Source: Brytella acorum (GTDB taxonomy: Bacteria > Pseudomonadota > Alphaproteobacteria > Acetobacterales > Acetobacteraceae). Taken from it: a stretch of 64,000 nt of DNA. Shown here piece after piece: positions 1-8,124 of this stretch. The notes below the pieces were generated by a model. It worked only from the letters and a program-made list of their open reading frames with translations. It searched no databases and was not told the DNA's origin. The stretch covers positions 1 through 64,000 of the forward strand of contig NZ_JARBJP010000003.1 of NCBI RefSeq assembly GCF_029309905.1, read 5' to 3'. Made by a program: the position numbers and the translations under genes. Each line of letters begins with the position of its first letter. Within the stretch, counting starts at the first letter, position 1.

Positions 1-68
1 AGAGATACCTTCCTTCAACGATGGTATCCTGTGAATCACAATTTAACGCCTATGGGCACCCCCATGAG
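1..68. other. Foreign sequence abutting a broken porin gene; possible insertion-sequence end
   Basis: This stretch is richer in A and T than its surroundings and does not continue the porin-like reading frame on its right. It contains a short palindrome-like element around 31-40 (GTGAATCAC). A plus-strand frame is open from the left edge to a TAA close to the junction, so it may be the tail of a gene or the terminal repeat of an insertion sequence. No transposase can be recognised because the window starts here. The mobile-element reading is an inference from the abrupt loss of porin similarity. Confidence 0.35.
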
Positions 69-1136
69 TCACATCCAAAACAATTTAGTATAAGCCTGAC
101 GCAGACGGAAAGCATAAGAGTTGCTCTCATAAGCGTCCGTCGTCGCGGCGCCCGCGCCAAAATCCGACTCGAACATGCCGGAAATCGTGGTTTCCGGATC
201 GATGTTCCCACGCGCCATGAAAGACAGCCGACTGTATCGCGCGCTGCCCTCGAAATTTTTGGTATGGTAGCGGGGATCGTTCCTGAAAGGCATGTCCTGC
301 CAGTAATTGAACGTTCCCGAGGCAACGTGGCGGTTTTCATAGACCGAGGCGCTGTCGATGAAGCCTCCGAGAATGAAAGTGACGGGACCGACACTGAAGA
401 CGCCATGATCGCCCAGTGCTCCCGTGGCCTGGGCGCCCGCGGTTTCTCGCGGATGGGGACCGACATTGTTGGACGCCAGACGCGCGATCGTATCTTCCAC
501 ACGATGAGCCACGACGGCCATCTGGGCTGCCGGTCCGGTGTCAATGACACCGCCATTGGCGGCCGGACGGATTTCGTCGGCAAGCCCGACCGGTTGCGAA
601 GGCGTGACGTTCGTCGGAACTGCGGGCGTCGGAACTGCGGCCGTCGGAGTCATGGCTGCGGGAACTGCGGCCCCGACCGTCGGCATGAGCGGAGCGGTGC
701 TGGCCAGTTCCGTGTGCGGCGTCTTCGCAGCCGCCCGGCGCGTGCGCCCGTTTCCATGCGGAAGTTCGTTGCCCGACGACGGGGACGAGGCATTTTCACG
801 TGCGACCTGCGCTTCCGGCTGACTATCCGGGGCTCGTGCCGAGGCAGGGATCCGATGACCGATGCGGCGTGAAATCTCGCCACGGATCACGGACATGTCG
901 CGGTCAATAGCCTTCTGCTCTTCGTGAATGTGCTCCTGCGCCGACTGGAGACGTAGAAGTTCCTTTTCCATGCGGGCGACGACAGCGGCATCGTCTTCCG
1001 CGCGGGCGACCCCGATCCACCCGTTACCGACCCACCCGTTACCGATCCATTGGGTAAAACCGACGAGGATCGCAGCCGAAAGCAGCCATGTCTCACGCCT
1101 GGATGCCCGCTTCGTCCCCGTCACACGCTGCCGCAC
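69..1136 (-). pseudogene. Porin-like outer-membrane protein, C-terminally truncated
   Basis: The frame codes for an exported protein of 355 residues. A GTG start at 1136 is preceded by a GGAAGCGAGG ribosome site. A signal peptide of about 49 residues ends near VARA-ED and carries a tandem GNGWV/GNGWI duplication. A charged coiled-coil of about 30 residues follows (MEKELLRLQSAQ), then a low-complexity Ala/Thr/Pro linker, then the first strands of a beta-barrel (VTFILGGFID, YSRLSFMARG, FESDFGAG, YAFRLRQAYT). This order, coiled-coil then barrel, is that of DcaP/OprO-type porins. The barrel should continue for some 250 residues but stops eight codons after the RLRQAYT strand in unrelated sequence. 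It is most likely an inactivated porin gene interrupted at its 3' side. Confidence 0.6.
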
Positions 1137-1160
1137 TCGCCAGACCTCGCTTCCCGCAAT

Positions 1161-1194
1161 TAAAAACCCAACTGTTTCAAAGGATGTCAGTTGG
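1161..1194 (-). terminator. Terminator-like hairpin in the porin leader
   Basis: Reading the minus strand, CCAACTG (1194-1188) pairs with CAGTTGG (1174-1168) across a 13-base loop. It is followed directly by GTTTTTA. It lies about 25 bases upstream of the GTG start at 1136, so it is inside the leader and could act as an attenuator, or end transcription entering from the right. Confidence 0.35.
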
Positions 1195-1230
1195 TTATCA
1201 CAGCTTTGTGCGTGATGGAGCAAGCAAACT

Positions 1231-1254
1231 GATTTTAAAAACCGATTTAAAATC
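1231..1254. promoter_or_regulatory. Perfect 9-bp dyad between divergent porin and rlmN genes
   Basis: GATTTTAAA (1231-1239) is repeated inverted as TTTAAAATC (1246-1254) with a six-base spacer. It lies in the AT-rich divergent intergenic region, where promoters of both genes must be. An operator is plausible, but no regulator can be named. Confidence 0.35.
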
Positions 1255-1322
1255 GAGACCGTGCGAAACGGATCATTTATCTTGCGTTTGAGGTCCGGCC
1301 CTGTGCTAAGGCTCCGGCCGCC

Positions 1323-2561
1323 ATGAACGTTTCCGCGCTCTCTCCCGCTTCCATCCGAAATCATCACTCTTCCGATCTGAACGCGGAAGAACGCGAGCGG
1401 ATCCGCGCCAAATCCGCCCTTTTCGCACCGCCTTCCGCACAGTTGGAGGACGGTCGCCGCGATCTCGTGGGCCTGTCACGCGAGGAATTGACGGCGGAAC
1501 TCGAAGCCATCGGCGAAAAAGCGTTCCGGGCTAAACAGGTATGGCACTGGCTTTATCATCAGGGTGTGACCGAATTTTCGCGCATGAGCAGCATCGCGAG
1601 GCCTCTGCAGGAAAAACTCGCGGAACGCTTCGTGATCGGACGCCCGTCGGTCTCGACCGAACAGACTTCGACGGACGATACGCGGAAATGGCTCTTTCGC
1701 TTTCGCGACGGTCAGGAGGCCGAGACCGTTTATATTCCGGATCGCCGTGAAGACCGCGGCGCCGTCTGCCTTTCGTCCCAGGTCGGCTGCACGCTGTCCT
1801 GCACCTTCTGCCATACCGGGACACAGAAGCTGGTGCGCAACCTCGGCTCGGCGGAAATCGTCGGCCAGTTCATGGCCGCACGCGATTCCTATGATGAGTG
1901 GCCCAGCCCCAAAGGCGACACGCCGCGCCTCCTCTCGACCATCGTGCTGATGGGCATGGGCGAGCCGCTCTATAATTACGACAACATCGCCAAGGCCATG
2001 AAGATCATCATGGACGGCGAAGGCATCGGCCTTTCACGCCGCCGCATCACGCTTTCGACCTCCGGCGTGGTTCCCATGATGGACCGTTGCGGCGAGGAAC
2101 TCGGCATCAATCTGGCCGTCTCGCTGCACGCCGTTCGCGACGATCTGCGTGACGAGATCGTGCCGCTGAACCGGAAATATCCGATCGAAGCCGTGCTGGA
2201 GGCATGCCGCCGCTATCCTGCGGCCTCCAACGCGCGACGCATCACGTTTGAATACATCATGCTGCGTGGCGTGAACGACAGCGAGGCCGAAGCCCACGAG
2301 CTTGTCCGCCTCATCCGGGGCATCCCCGCCAAGGTGAACCTGATTCCGTTCAATCCGTGGCCCGGCTCGGATTTCCGCCCGTCCACCAGAGAACAGCTGG
2401 CCAAATTCGCGGCGATCATCATGGACGCCGGCTTCGCGTCGCCGATCCGCACGCCGCGCGGTCGGGATATCCTCGCCGCCTGCGGACAGCTCAAAACGGC
2501 GAGCGAGCGCCTGCGTCGCCGCGACCAGACGGAAGACGTGTTCCCGACATCTCCGGCCTGA
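1323..2561 (+). CDS. rlmN: Dual-specificity RNA methyltransferase RlmN
   Basis: Radical-SAM enzyme that methylates C2 of adenosine 2503 in 23S rRNA and of A37 in some tRNAs, in the cytoplasm. The 412 residues match the family length, with an N-terminal extension of about 40. The radical-SAM cluster motif CxxxCxxC is at Cys156, Cys160 and Cys163 (CTLSCTFC). The helper region MGMGEPLYNYDN and the ITLSTSG segment follow. Near the C-terminus, GRDILAACGQL carries Cys387, expected to be the methyl-accepting cysteine. The ATG at 1323 is the first start after the divergent promoter region; no strong ribosome site is visible. argG follows after 90 bases on the same strand. Confidence 0.95.
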   Translation: MNVSALSPASIRNHHSSDLNAEERERIRAKSALFAPPSAQLEDGRRDLVGLSREELTAELEAIGEKAFRAKQVWHWLYHQGVTEFSRMSSIARPLQEKLAERFVIGRPSVSTEQTSTDDTRKWLFRFRDGQEAETVYIPDRREDRGAVCLSSQVGCTLSCTFCHTGTQKLVRNLGSAEIVGQFMAARDSYDEWPSPKGDTPRLLSTIVLMGMGEPLYNYDNIAKAMKIIMDGEGIGLSRRRITLSTSGVVPMMDRCGEELGINLAVSLHAVRDDLRDEIVPLNRKYPIEAVLEACRRYPAASNARRITFEYIMLRGVNDSEAEAHELVRLIRGIPAKVNLIPFNPWPGSDFRPSTREQLAKFAAIIMDAGFASPIRTPRGRDILAACGQLKTASERLRRRDQTEDVFPTSPA

Positions 2562-2651
2562 CCCTGTTCGCGTAAGCGGCGGGATGCTAGAGACGGGATG
2601 CTGGAAACGCGCCTCCGGCATGTTTATCGATTTGAAGAGGAATTCGGCCGG

Positions 2652-3881
2652 ATGACCGCCCGAGACGTCAAAAAAGTTGTTCTCGCCTACTCGGGCGGGC
2701 TTGATACCTCCGTCATTCTGCGCTGGCTCCAGACCACGTATGGCTGTGAGGTCGTGACCTTCACCGCCGATCTCGGACAGGGTGAAGAACTCGAACCCGC
2801 CCGCAGGAAAGCGGAAATGTTCGGCGTCAAGGAGATCTTCGTCGAGGATCTGCGCGAGACGTTCGTCAAGGACTTCGTCTTTCCGATGTTCCGCGCCAAC
2901 ACCCTCTATGAGGGACAGTATCTTCTCGGCACGTCGATCGCGCGTCCCCTGATCGCCCAGCGTCAGATCGAGATCGCCGAGGCCGTCGGCGCTGACGCCG
3001 TCGCTCATGGCGCGACGGGCAAGGGCAACGATCAGGTCCGTTTCGAACTGGCCTATTACGCCCTGAAGCCCGATGTGAAGGTGATCGCGCCCTGGCGTGA
3101 ATGGGATCTGACGTCGCGCACGAAACTGCTGGCTTTCGCCGAAGAGAACCAGATCCCCGTAACGAAGGACAAGCGCGGCGAGGCGCCCTTCTCGGTCGAC
3201 GCCAATCTTCTGCACTCGTCGTCCGAAGGCAAGCTGCTCGAAGATCCGGCTATCGGGCCGGATGAAATCGTTTTCCAGCGTACGATTTCCCCCGAAGCCG
3301 CTCCGGACAAGGCGACCGAAATCACGATCGACTTCGCCCATGGCGATGCGGTCGCGATCAATGGCGTGACCCTCTCTCCGGCCACGATCCTGACGCGGCT
3401 CAACGAACTGGGCCGCGACAATGGTATCGGTCGCCTCGATCTCGTCGAAAACCGTTTTGTCGGCATGAAGTCGCGCGGCGTCTACGAGACGCCCGGCGGC
3501 ACGATCCTGTTGCAGGCGCATCGCGCCATCGAGTCCATCACGCTGGATCGCGAGGCGATGCACCTCAAGGACAGCCTGATGCCGCGCTATGCCGAAGTGA
3601 TCTATAACGGCTTCTGGTTCTCGCCCGAGCGCCGCATGTTGCAGGCGCTCATCGACACCAGCCAGGCATCGGTCACGGGTCGCGTGCGCCTCAAGCTCTA
3701 CAAGGGCAACGTCATCTGCGTCGGGCGCGAAAGCCCGAACAGCCTCTACGATACCCGCGTCGTTACCTTCGAGGATGATGAGGGCGCCTACAACCAGCAG
3801 GACGCCCAGGGTTTCATTAAACTCAACGCTTTGCGCCTGCGTCTTGGCGCGCAGGTCGGACGGCGCGGCGGAGCCCTCTGA
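2652..3881 (+). CDS. argG: Argininosuccinate synthase
   Basis: Condenses citrulline with aspartate using ATP, the penultimate step of arginine biosynthesis. The 409 residues match the type I family. The N-type ATP pyrophosphatase loop AYSGGLDTS is at residues 12-20. [10 protein letters not shown] and the citrulline/aspartate-binding segments around LLGTSIARP are present. An in-frame ATG lies 54 bases upstream at 2598. I prefer 2652 because the conserved region begins eight residues later and GAAGAGGAA precedes it. No other arg gene is adjacent. Confidence 0.95.
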   Translation: MTARDVKKVVLAYSGGLDTSVILRWLQTTYGCEVVTFTADLGQGEELEPARRKAEMFGVKEIFVEDLRETFVKDFVFPMFRANTLYEGQYLLGTSIARPLIAQRQIEIAEAVGADAVAHGATGKGNDQVRFELAYYALKPDVKVIAPWREWDLTSRTKLLAFAEENQIPVTKDKRGEAPFSVDANLLHSSSEGKLLEDPAIGPDEIVFQRTISPEAAPDKATEITIDFAHGDAVAINGVTLSPATILTRLNELGRDNGIGRLDLVENRFVGMKSRGVYETPGGTILLQAHRAIESITLDREAMHLKDSLMPRYAEVIYNGFWFSPERRMLQALIDTSQASVTGRVRLKLYKGNVICVGRESPNSLYDTRVVTFEDDEGAYNQQDAQGFIKLNALRLRLGAQVGRRGGAL

Positions 3882-3898
3882 GGCCCGTCCCCCGTCGC

Positions 3899-3938
3899 GC
3901 GACCGGTTGCTTTTCCGCCTGGGAAGTCAACCGGTCGC
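3899..3938. terminator. Perfect 11-bp inverted repeat after argG
   Basis: GCGACCGGTTG (3899-3909) pairs exactly with CAACCGGTCGC (3928-3938) around an 18-base loop that can itself pair (CTTTTCC with GGGAAG). There is no T-run, so it is a candidate Rho-assisted terminator or mRNA-stabilising hairpin between argG and the FKBP gene. Confidence 0.5.
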
Positions 3939-3970
3939 CCTCTGCCCACCTCAAGATCGGACGGAGTTCC

Positions 3971-4465
3971 ATGTCACGTTTCATCTCCCGCCTCACCGGC
4001 CTGTCGCTCTGCGCTTCCCTCCTCGTCCTCTCGGCCTGTGCCGGTGGCGAAAAGCCGGAAAAAGAACTGACTTCCGCCGAATATATGGCGAAGGTTCGCA
4101 CGCAGCCCGGCGTCCAGTCGCTTCCTGACGGTCTGGCCTACAAGGTTCTGCAATCCGGCCCCAAGGACGGCGCTTCGCCCCATAAGGGGCAGATGATGAT
4201 GATCATCTATGAAGGCCGCCTGCCGGACGGCTCGATTTTTGACAGTTCCGAAGAGCATGGGAACGGCGCGTATATGCAGATGCCCCTCGACGGTCTTGTG
4301 AAAGGCTGGATGGAGGGTCTGCCGATGATGCATGTCGGTGATACCTGGATGCTCTACGTTCCGGCCGAGCTGGGATATGGAAAGCGTTCCATGGGCATCA
4401 TTCCGCCGAACAGCCCGCTGATCTTCAAGATCCGTCTGCTTGGCGTCGGCGGTCAGGAAGAGTGA
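3971..4465 (+). CDS. FKBP-type peptidyl-prolyl isomerase lipoprotein
   Basis: Predicted periplasmic, membrane-anchored proline isomerase of 164 residues. A lipoprotein signal with lipobox LSAC puts the acylated cysteine at Cys23. The FKBP fold spans about residues 60-160, with the GQMMMIIYEGRLPDGSIFDSS segment broken here as YEGRLPDG and FDSS, then the typical GWMEGLPMM, VPAELGYG and IPPNSPLIFKIRLL stretches. It is a minimal single-domain FkpA/FklB-like form. Its TGA stop overlaps the GTG start of the cytochrome gene by four bases (GTGA), so the two are translationally coupled. Confidence 0.85.
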   Translation: MSRFISRLTGLSLCASLLVLSACAGGEKPEKELTSAEYMAKVRTQPGVQSLPDGLAYKVLQSGPKDGASPHKGQMMMIIYEGRLPDGSIFDSSEEHGNGAYMQMPLDGLVKGWMEGLPMMHVGDTWMLYVPAELGYGKRSMGIIPPNSPLIFKIRLLGVGGQEE

Positions 4466-4935
4466 TCGCCTCGCGTCCCAGGACAGCAGCCCTGCTGAAC
4501 GTTATCGTGGCGGGCGTTTTTCTCTCCGGTTGCGGCAGGGAAACGCCCGGGCGGAAGCTGTACGGGCCGAATTGCGGTATCTGCCATCATGGCGGCGACG
4601 GCCTTCCCGGCGAAATCCCGCCACTCGCGGGACGTCTGGACGTCATTGCCAGCACGCCGGAAGGGAAGCGCTATCTTGCGAATGTGCTTCTCAACGGTCT
4701 CGCCGGGCCGATCAAGGCCAAGGGAGAAGACTATGATTTCGGGATGCCTAGTTTCCGCCGCCTGACGGACGAACAGATCAGCCTGATCCTGAACTGGCTG
4801 ATCTCGCGCGGGAAAACGTCACCTCTGCCGGTCATCACGCCGGAAGACATCGCGACGGCCCGCCGCGATAAGGGCGATCCGGAAAGCTCACACAAGGAAC
4901 GTGTGGAACTGGACAAGCTCCACCCGATCCCCTGA
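4462..4935 (+). CDS. Class I c-type cytochrome lipoprotein
   Basis: Small monohaem cytochrome c of 157 residues, probably anchored on the outer face of the inner membrane. A short hydrophobic signal ends in the lipobox FLSGC (Cys24). The haem site is CGICH (Cys38, Cys41, His42) and the likely distal ligand is Met95 in DFGMPSF. The order PPLAGR, then MPSF, then LTDEQISLILNWL is that of cytochromes which donate to alcohol/sugar dehydrogenase or oxidase complexes. Its partner cannot be told from the context. The GTG start overlaps the FKBP stop. A hairpin with paired T- and A-runs follows. Confidence 0.8.
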   Translation: MIASRPRTAALLNVIVAGVFLSGCGRETPGRKLYGPNCGICHHGGDGLPGEIPPLAGRLDVIASTPEGKRYLANVLLNGLAGPIKAKGEDYDFGMPSFRRLTDEQISLILNWLISRGKTSPLPVITPEDIATARRDKGDPESSHKERVELDKLHPIP

Positions 4936-4962
4936 TCAAAAATCCTGTCCTGCAAACGATCA

Positions 4963-4981
4963 AGGCCCTTTGAAAGGGCCT
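4963..4981. terminator. Terminator between convergent cytochrome c and SDR genes
   Basis: AGGCCCTTT (4963-4971) pairs with AAAGGGCCT (4973-4981). The arms are symmetric, so the hairpin can serve both convergent genes. It is flanked by a modest pyrimidine tract on the plus side (CGTCTCTTCTC). Confidence 0.65.
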
Positions 4982-4990
4982 CGTCTCTTC

Positions 4991-5770
4991 TCAACGGTAA
5001 ACCAGGCCGCCATCGGTGATGATGGACTGACCCGTGATGTAATCGGAATCCGGGCTGGACAGGAACGCTACCAGCGCGGCGACATCTTCGGGCGTCTCCG
5101 CACGTCCGAGCGCGATTCCGTCGACAAACTTCTTGTAGGTTTCACCGACCGCGGCACCCGTCACTTCCGAGAAACGCTTGTCGATGGTCACCCACATATC
5201 CGTGCCCACGATACCGGGACAATAAGCATTCACCGTCACGCCTTCGCTGGCATATTCCTTGGCGGCGGCCTGCGTCAGGCCGCGCACGGCGAATTTCGTG
5301 GCCGAATAGGCGCCGAGCATGGCGAAACCGTCGTGACCGGCGATCGAGCAGGCGTTGATGATCTTGCCCTTCTGCTTGAGCGCCTTGAATTTCGCACCCG
5401 CGGCCTGAATGCCCCACAGGACGCCTTCGATATTGATCTTGAAGATGCGATCGACTTCTTCGGGCGTGATCTCCGCGATCGGCCCGATCAGCGCAATGCC
5501 CGCATTGTTGACGATGACGTCAAAGCCGCCGAGCGTTTCCGCAGCGTGATCGACCGCGGCGTAAACATCGTCGCGCTTGCTGACATCGGCCTTGAATGTG
5601 GTCGCCCGGCGACCCATTGCCGTGATTTCCTCGACGACCGAGTTGATCTTGGCTTCGTTCACATCCACTACGGCGATGTCGAACCCGGCTTCCGCCAGCC
5701 GCAACGCAATGGCCCGACCAATACCCTGACCACTCCCGGTCACCAATGCGACTTTTGTCTGCGACGCCAT
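4991..5770 (-). CDS. Acetoin/diacetyl reductase-type short-chain dehydrogenase
   Basis: NAD-dependent SDR of 259 residues. The closest family is the (S)-acetoin-forming diacetyl reductase / meso-2,3-butanediol dehydrogenase group (BudC/ButA), which interconverts diacetyl, acetoin and butanediol. The cofactor motif TGSGQGIG is at residues 11-18, with NNAG near residue 85, a Ser in ACSIAGHDG, and YSATK supplying the catalytic Tyr and Lys. The C-terminal [15 protein letters not shown] is typical. The ATG at 5770 is preceded by GGAGAAG. A long AT-rich upstream region with dyads suggests regulated transcription. The exact substrate is inferred from family resemblance only. Confidence 0.8.
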   Translation of the reverse strand: MASQTKVALVTGSGQGIGRAIALRLAEAGFDIAVVDVNEAKINSVVEEITAMGRRATTFKADVSKRDDVYAAVDHAAETLGGFDVIVNNAGIALIGPIAEITPEEVDRIFKINIEGVLWGIQAAGAKFKALKQKGKIINACSIAGHDGFAMLGAYSATKFAVRGLTQAAAKEYASEGVTVNAYCPGIVGTDMWVTIDKRFSEVTGAAVGETYKKFVDGIALGRAETPEDVAALVAFLSSPDSDYITGQSIITDGGLVYR

Positions 5771-6168
5771 TATTCTTCTCCAATTCGTGAGCGTCGCACC
5801 ATTCGTTTCTGTCGTGAATCGACACGACTCTCCACTACGCTGGGCGACGCAACCCGAGCCTATCACACGAAACGGAGAAGAAATCGCATCTCATATCTGT
5901 GAGATTTTTATCATATTGTTGTCGCAATATGGTAACTATCACACAATTCCTTGTGGTCGCGGGTGTGCCTCCTGATGCGGGATCCGAAACGTCCCTACCC
6001 GACACATTTCCGGCAGAAAAGGCGGTGTGACGATACGTCGAGGACCATGCGAAACGCTGTCACCGGGCTCCGGGCGAAGAGACCCGATCCTATGACCGTT
6101 GTGTTTGATGCGTGCAGGTCACGCTCCATGCACGCAATTTCCCGCCGCGCTGCGACTGAGCGGAGATC
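5771..6168. other. Gene-free upstream region of the SDR gene with two AT-rich dyads
   Basis: No convincing gene is present. An AT-rich core at about 5880-5960 holds two inverted repeats: ATCTCA/TGAGAT (5888-5893 and 5900-5905) and CATATTG/CAATATG (5912-5918 and 5925-5931). They lie 120-160 bases upstream of the SDR start, where its promoter or operator would be. The rest is GC-rich and featureless to me. Confidence 0.4.
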
Positions 6169-6200
6169 TCCTCTTCCCCGGCAAGAACCGGGGAAGAGGA
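6169..6200. terminator. Strong 13-bp hairpin downstream of trxA
   Basis: Thirteen perfect base pairs (6169-6181 with 6188-6200) and a six-base loop lie just after the trxA stop. Neither side has a T-run. It is probably a transcript 3' end for trxA, either Rho-dependent or stabilising. Confidence 0.55.
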
Positions 6201-6205
6201 AGCCT

Positions 6206-6532
6206 TCAGATCGAGGATTCGACCCAGGCGCGAAGCTGGCTCTTGGGCAACGCACCCGTCTTCTGCGCGACGGGCTTGCCGTCCTTGAAAACGATCAGGG
6301 TCGGAATGCCGCGCACGGCATAGCGTGTCGGCACTTCGGGATTCTCGTCGATATTGACCTTGGCGACGGTGACGCGTCCCTTGAACTCGGAGCCGATATC
6401 CTCGAGCGCCGGAGCGATCATCTTGCAGGGGCCGCACCATTCTGCCCAGAAATCAACAAGCACCGGACCTTCGGCCTTGAGAACGTCGTTTTCAAAGCTC
6501 TTGTCGGTAACAGCAACCGTGTTCGCGCTCAT
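6206..6532 (-). CDS. trxA: Thioredoxin 1
   Basis: Cytoplasmic disulfide reductase of 108 residues, the normal thioredoxin length. The active site WCGPC is at residues 32-36, preceded by VLVDFWAEW. The cis-proline loop RGIPTLIVFKDG and the C-terminal KSQLRAWVE helix are intact. The ATG at 6532 follows a GGAGT site. In many alphaproteobacteria trxA directly follows addBA. Here it is on the same strand as addA but is separated from it by two plus-strand genes, suggesting a later insertion. Confidence 0.95.
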   Translation of the reverse strand: MSANTVAVTDKSFENDVLKAEGPVLVDFWAEWCGPCKMIAPALEDIGSEFKGRVTVAKVNIDENPEVPTRYAVRGIPTLIVFKDGKPVAQKTGALPKSQLRAWVESSI

Positions 6533-6708
6533 GAGTGACTCCAATTCATGAAAATAGATCGGGTGGAAACTGTCCACCGGCTCTATACTCATATCGCCAG
6601 TTCCGAAGGATGGTTCAAGACCGCGCGCCGATGCGCTCATGACATGCGCAGGTCCCGCGTCCTGAAGTCGCATGACTCTTTTCAAGAAACCACGCAGGAG
6701 GCTCAGCC

Positions 6709-7605
6709 GTGCCACGCAGTTTTCGATGGTTCCTTCTGTCAGCCGCCGCAGCGACATTTTTCGGAGCGCTGCCAGCGGGTAAAGCGATCGCCTCGCCCGC
6801 ACCGCCGCTGACCTCACCGGCCACTCACCGGCATCTGCCGGGGAAGTTCGTCCTTTCGCAGCTGGTGACGCCCAATCTCGAAGCCTCCACGCGCTTCTAT
6901 TCGGGACTGTTCGGATGGAGCATCCACAGGCTCGGCACACCCGAACGGCCACGCGCCGTCGCCTATAACGGCCGCGAAGTCGTCGCGCTTCTTGTCGAAC
7001 ACACGCTCTCAAACCCGGATCAGCCGCCATTCTGGTTCCCGTTTCTGTCGTCGAAGGACGCCGACACGACGACCGCGCAGAGCGCGATGCTCGGCGCGCG
7101 CGTCCATCTCGATGGCCGGAATCTTCCGGCACTGGGACGTGAAGCCATCGTGGTCGATCCTCGCGGCGCGACGTTCGGAGTCCTGACGGCCACGGCGGGA
7201 GATCCGGCGGACGGAGACGCGGTCGTGGGTTCATGGGTCTGGAGCGCGCTTCTGTCTTCCGACCCGGAAGGTGCGGCGAAATTCTACGGCAGTCTTTTCG
7301 GCTATCGCATCGAAACGCTCGATGAGCACCATTTTCTCGCCAGTTCCGGCGAGGTGGCGCGCGCGACGTTCAACGTCCTTCCCCCGCGCTTTCCCGCGGA
7401 TGCGCCCGCGCGATGGGTGCGTTTCGTCCGCGTGCTCAGCGTCGGAGCGACGGCGGAGGACGCCGTCAAGCTGGGGGGACACATCGTCGTGCCGGCCCAT
7501 CCGGATCGTGACGGCGTGATGATCGCGATCATCGCCGATCCCGCGGGCGCCGTGTTCGGCATCATGGAACTGCCCACCGATCTGCCACAGGGAGAAGCGA
7601 AGTGA
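6709..7605 (+). CDS. Exported VOC (glyoxalase/bleomycin-resistance fold) protein
   Basis: A protein of 298 residues with a signal peptide (about residues 1-28, ending near AIA-SPAP), then two consecutive VOC modules of roughly 120 residues each: LVTPNLEASTRFYSGLFGW then SALLSSDPEGAAKFYGSLFGY. Each ends in a DPxGAxFG motif (VDPRGATFG, ADPAGAVFG). Double-module VOC proteins bind metals or small ligands. The export signal is unusual for the family, and no reaction can be assigned. The GTG start at 6709 has a strong AGGAGG site. It is coupled by a four-base overlap to the glycine-rich lipoprotein that follows. Confidence 0.75.
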   Translation: MPRSFRWFLLSAAAATFFGALPAGKAIASPAPPLTSPATHRHLPGKFVLSQLVTPNLEASTRFYSGLFGWSIHRLGTPERPRAVAYNGREVVALLVEHTLSNPDQPPFWFPFLSSKDADTTTAQSAMLGARVHLDGRNLPALGREAIVVDPRGATFGVLTATAGDPADGDAVVGSWVWSALLSSDPEGAAKFYGSLFGYRIETLDEHHFLASSGEVARATFNVLPPRFPADAPARWVRFVRVLSVGATAEDAVKLGGHIVVPAHPDRDGVMIAIIADPAGAVFGIMELPTDLPQGEAK

Positions 7606-8018
7606 AAGCTCGGAAAATCATGCGCTTCGCGGGCACCGCCACGATCATTCTCCTCCTTGGCGGCAGTCTGGTCGGGTGCGCGGACGGCTATTATGGTGAC
7701 GGCTACTATGGCGGTGGCGGCGGTTATTACGGGTCTTACGGGAACGGCGGCTGGGGTCCCGGCTGGGGCGGTGGCTGGGGTCCCGGCTATGCGGTCGGCC
7801 CGCGCTGGCGCGGACGGCCCGGTGGTGATTGGGGTAGACGTCCCGGCGACTGGCACGGCCGCCCGGGCGGCGGAAATGGCCGTCCCGGCGGAGGTTCCTG
7901 GGGCGGTCCCGGAGGGGGCGGACATGGCGGTGGACCGGGCGGCGGTCCCGGAGGCGGGAGACCAGGCGGCGGAGGGCCGGGAGGCGGCCATCCCGACGGC
8001 GGACACGGCCATCACTGA
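7602..8018 (+). CDS. Glycine-rich lipoprotein
   Basis: A protein of 138 residues with a lipoprotein signal (LVGC, Cys26), then a tract rich in Gly, Tyr, Trp and Arg, then a Pro/Gly-rich tail ending HPDGGHGHH. The composition suggests a disordered, surface-exposed polypeptide. The terminal histidines could bind metal. There is no enzymatic domain. The GTG start at 7602 overlaps the VOC stop (GTGA). The gene is codon-biased but repetitive, so homology calls would be weak. Confidence 0.6.
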   Translation: MKARKIMRFAGTATIILLLGGSLVGCADGYYGDGYYGGGGGYYGSYGNGGWGPGWGGGWGPGYAVGPRWRGRPGGDWGRRPGDWHGRPGGGNGRPGGGSWGGPGGGGHGGGPGGGPGGGRPGGGGPGGGHPDGGHGHH

Positions 8019-8022
8019 TCTC

Positions 8023-8055
8023 CCGCTCCGCCGGCCGGTCTGAATGGCGGAGCGG
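8023..8055. terminator. Inverted repeat between convergent lipoprotein and addA genes
   Basis: CCGCTCCGCC (8023-8032) pairs perfectly with GGCGGAGCGG (8046-8055) across 13 bases, five bases after the lipoprotein stop. There is no T-run. It is likely a bidirectional transcript end. Confidence 0.45.
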
Positions 8056-8124
8056 CTTCACCGGGAACTGACCCTGCGGGGACTGGTTTCCGGCACGAAG
8101 GATGCTCCTCCACCTCGGGGGATT

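Noticed and set aside
2034-3563. A 509-codon minus-strand frame across rlmN and argG
   Set aside because: It spans the junction of two strong plus-strand genes and has no plausible start or motif.
5995-6255. A small minus-strand gene downstream of trxA
   Set aside because: It overlaps the trxA 3' end and hairpin, with Arg/Ser-rich shadow-type composition.
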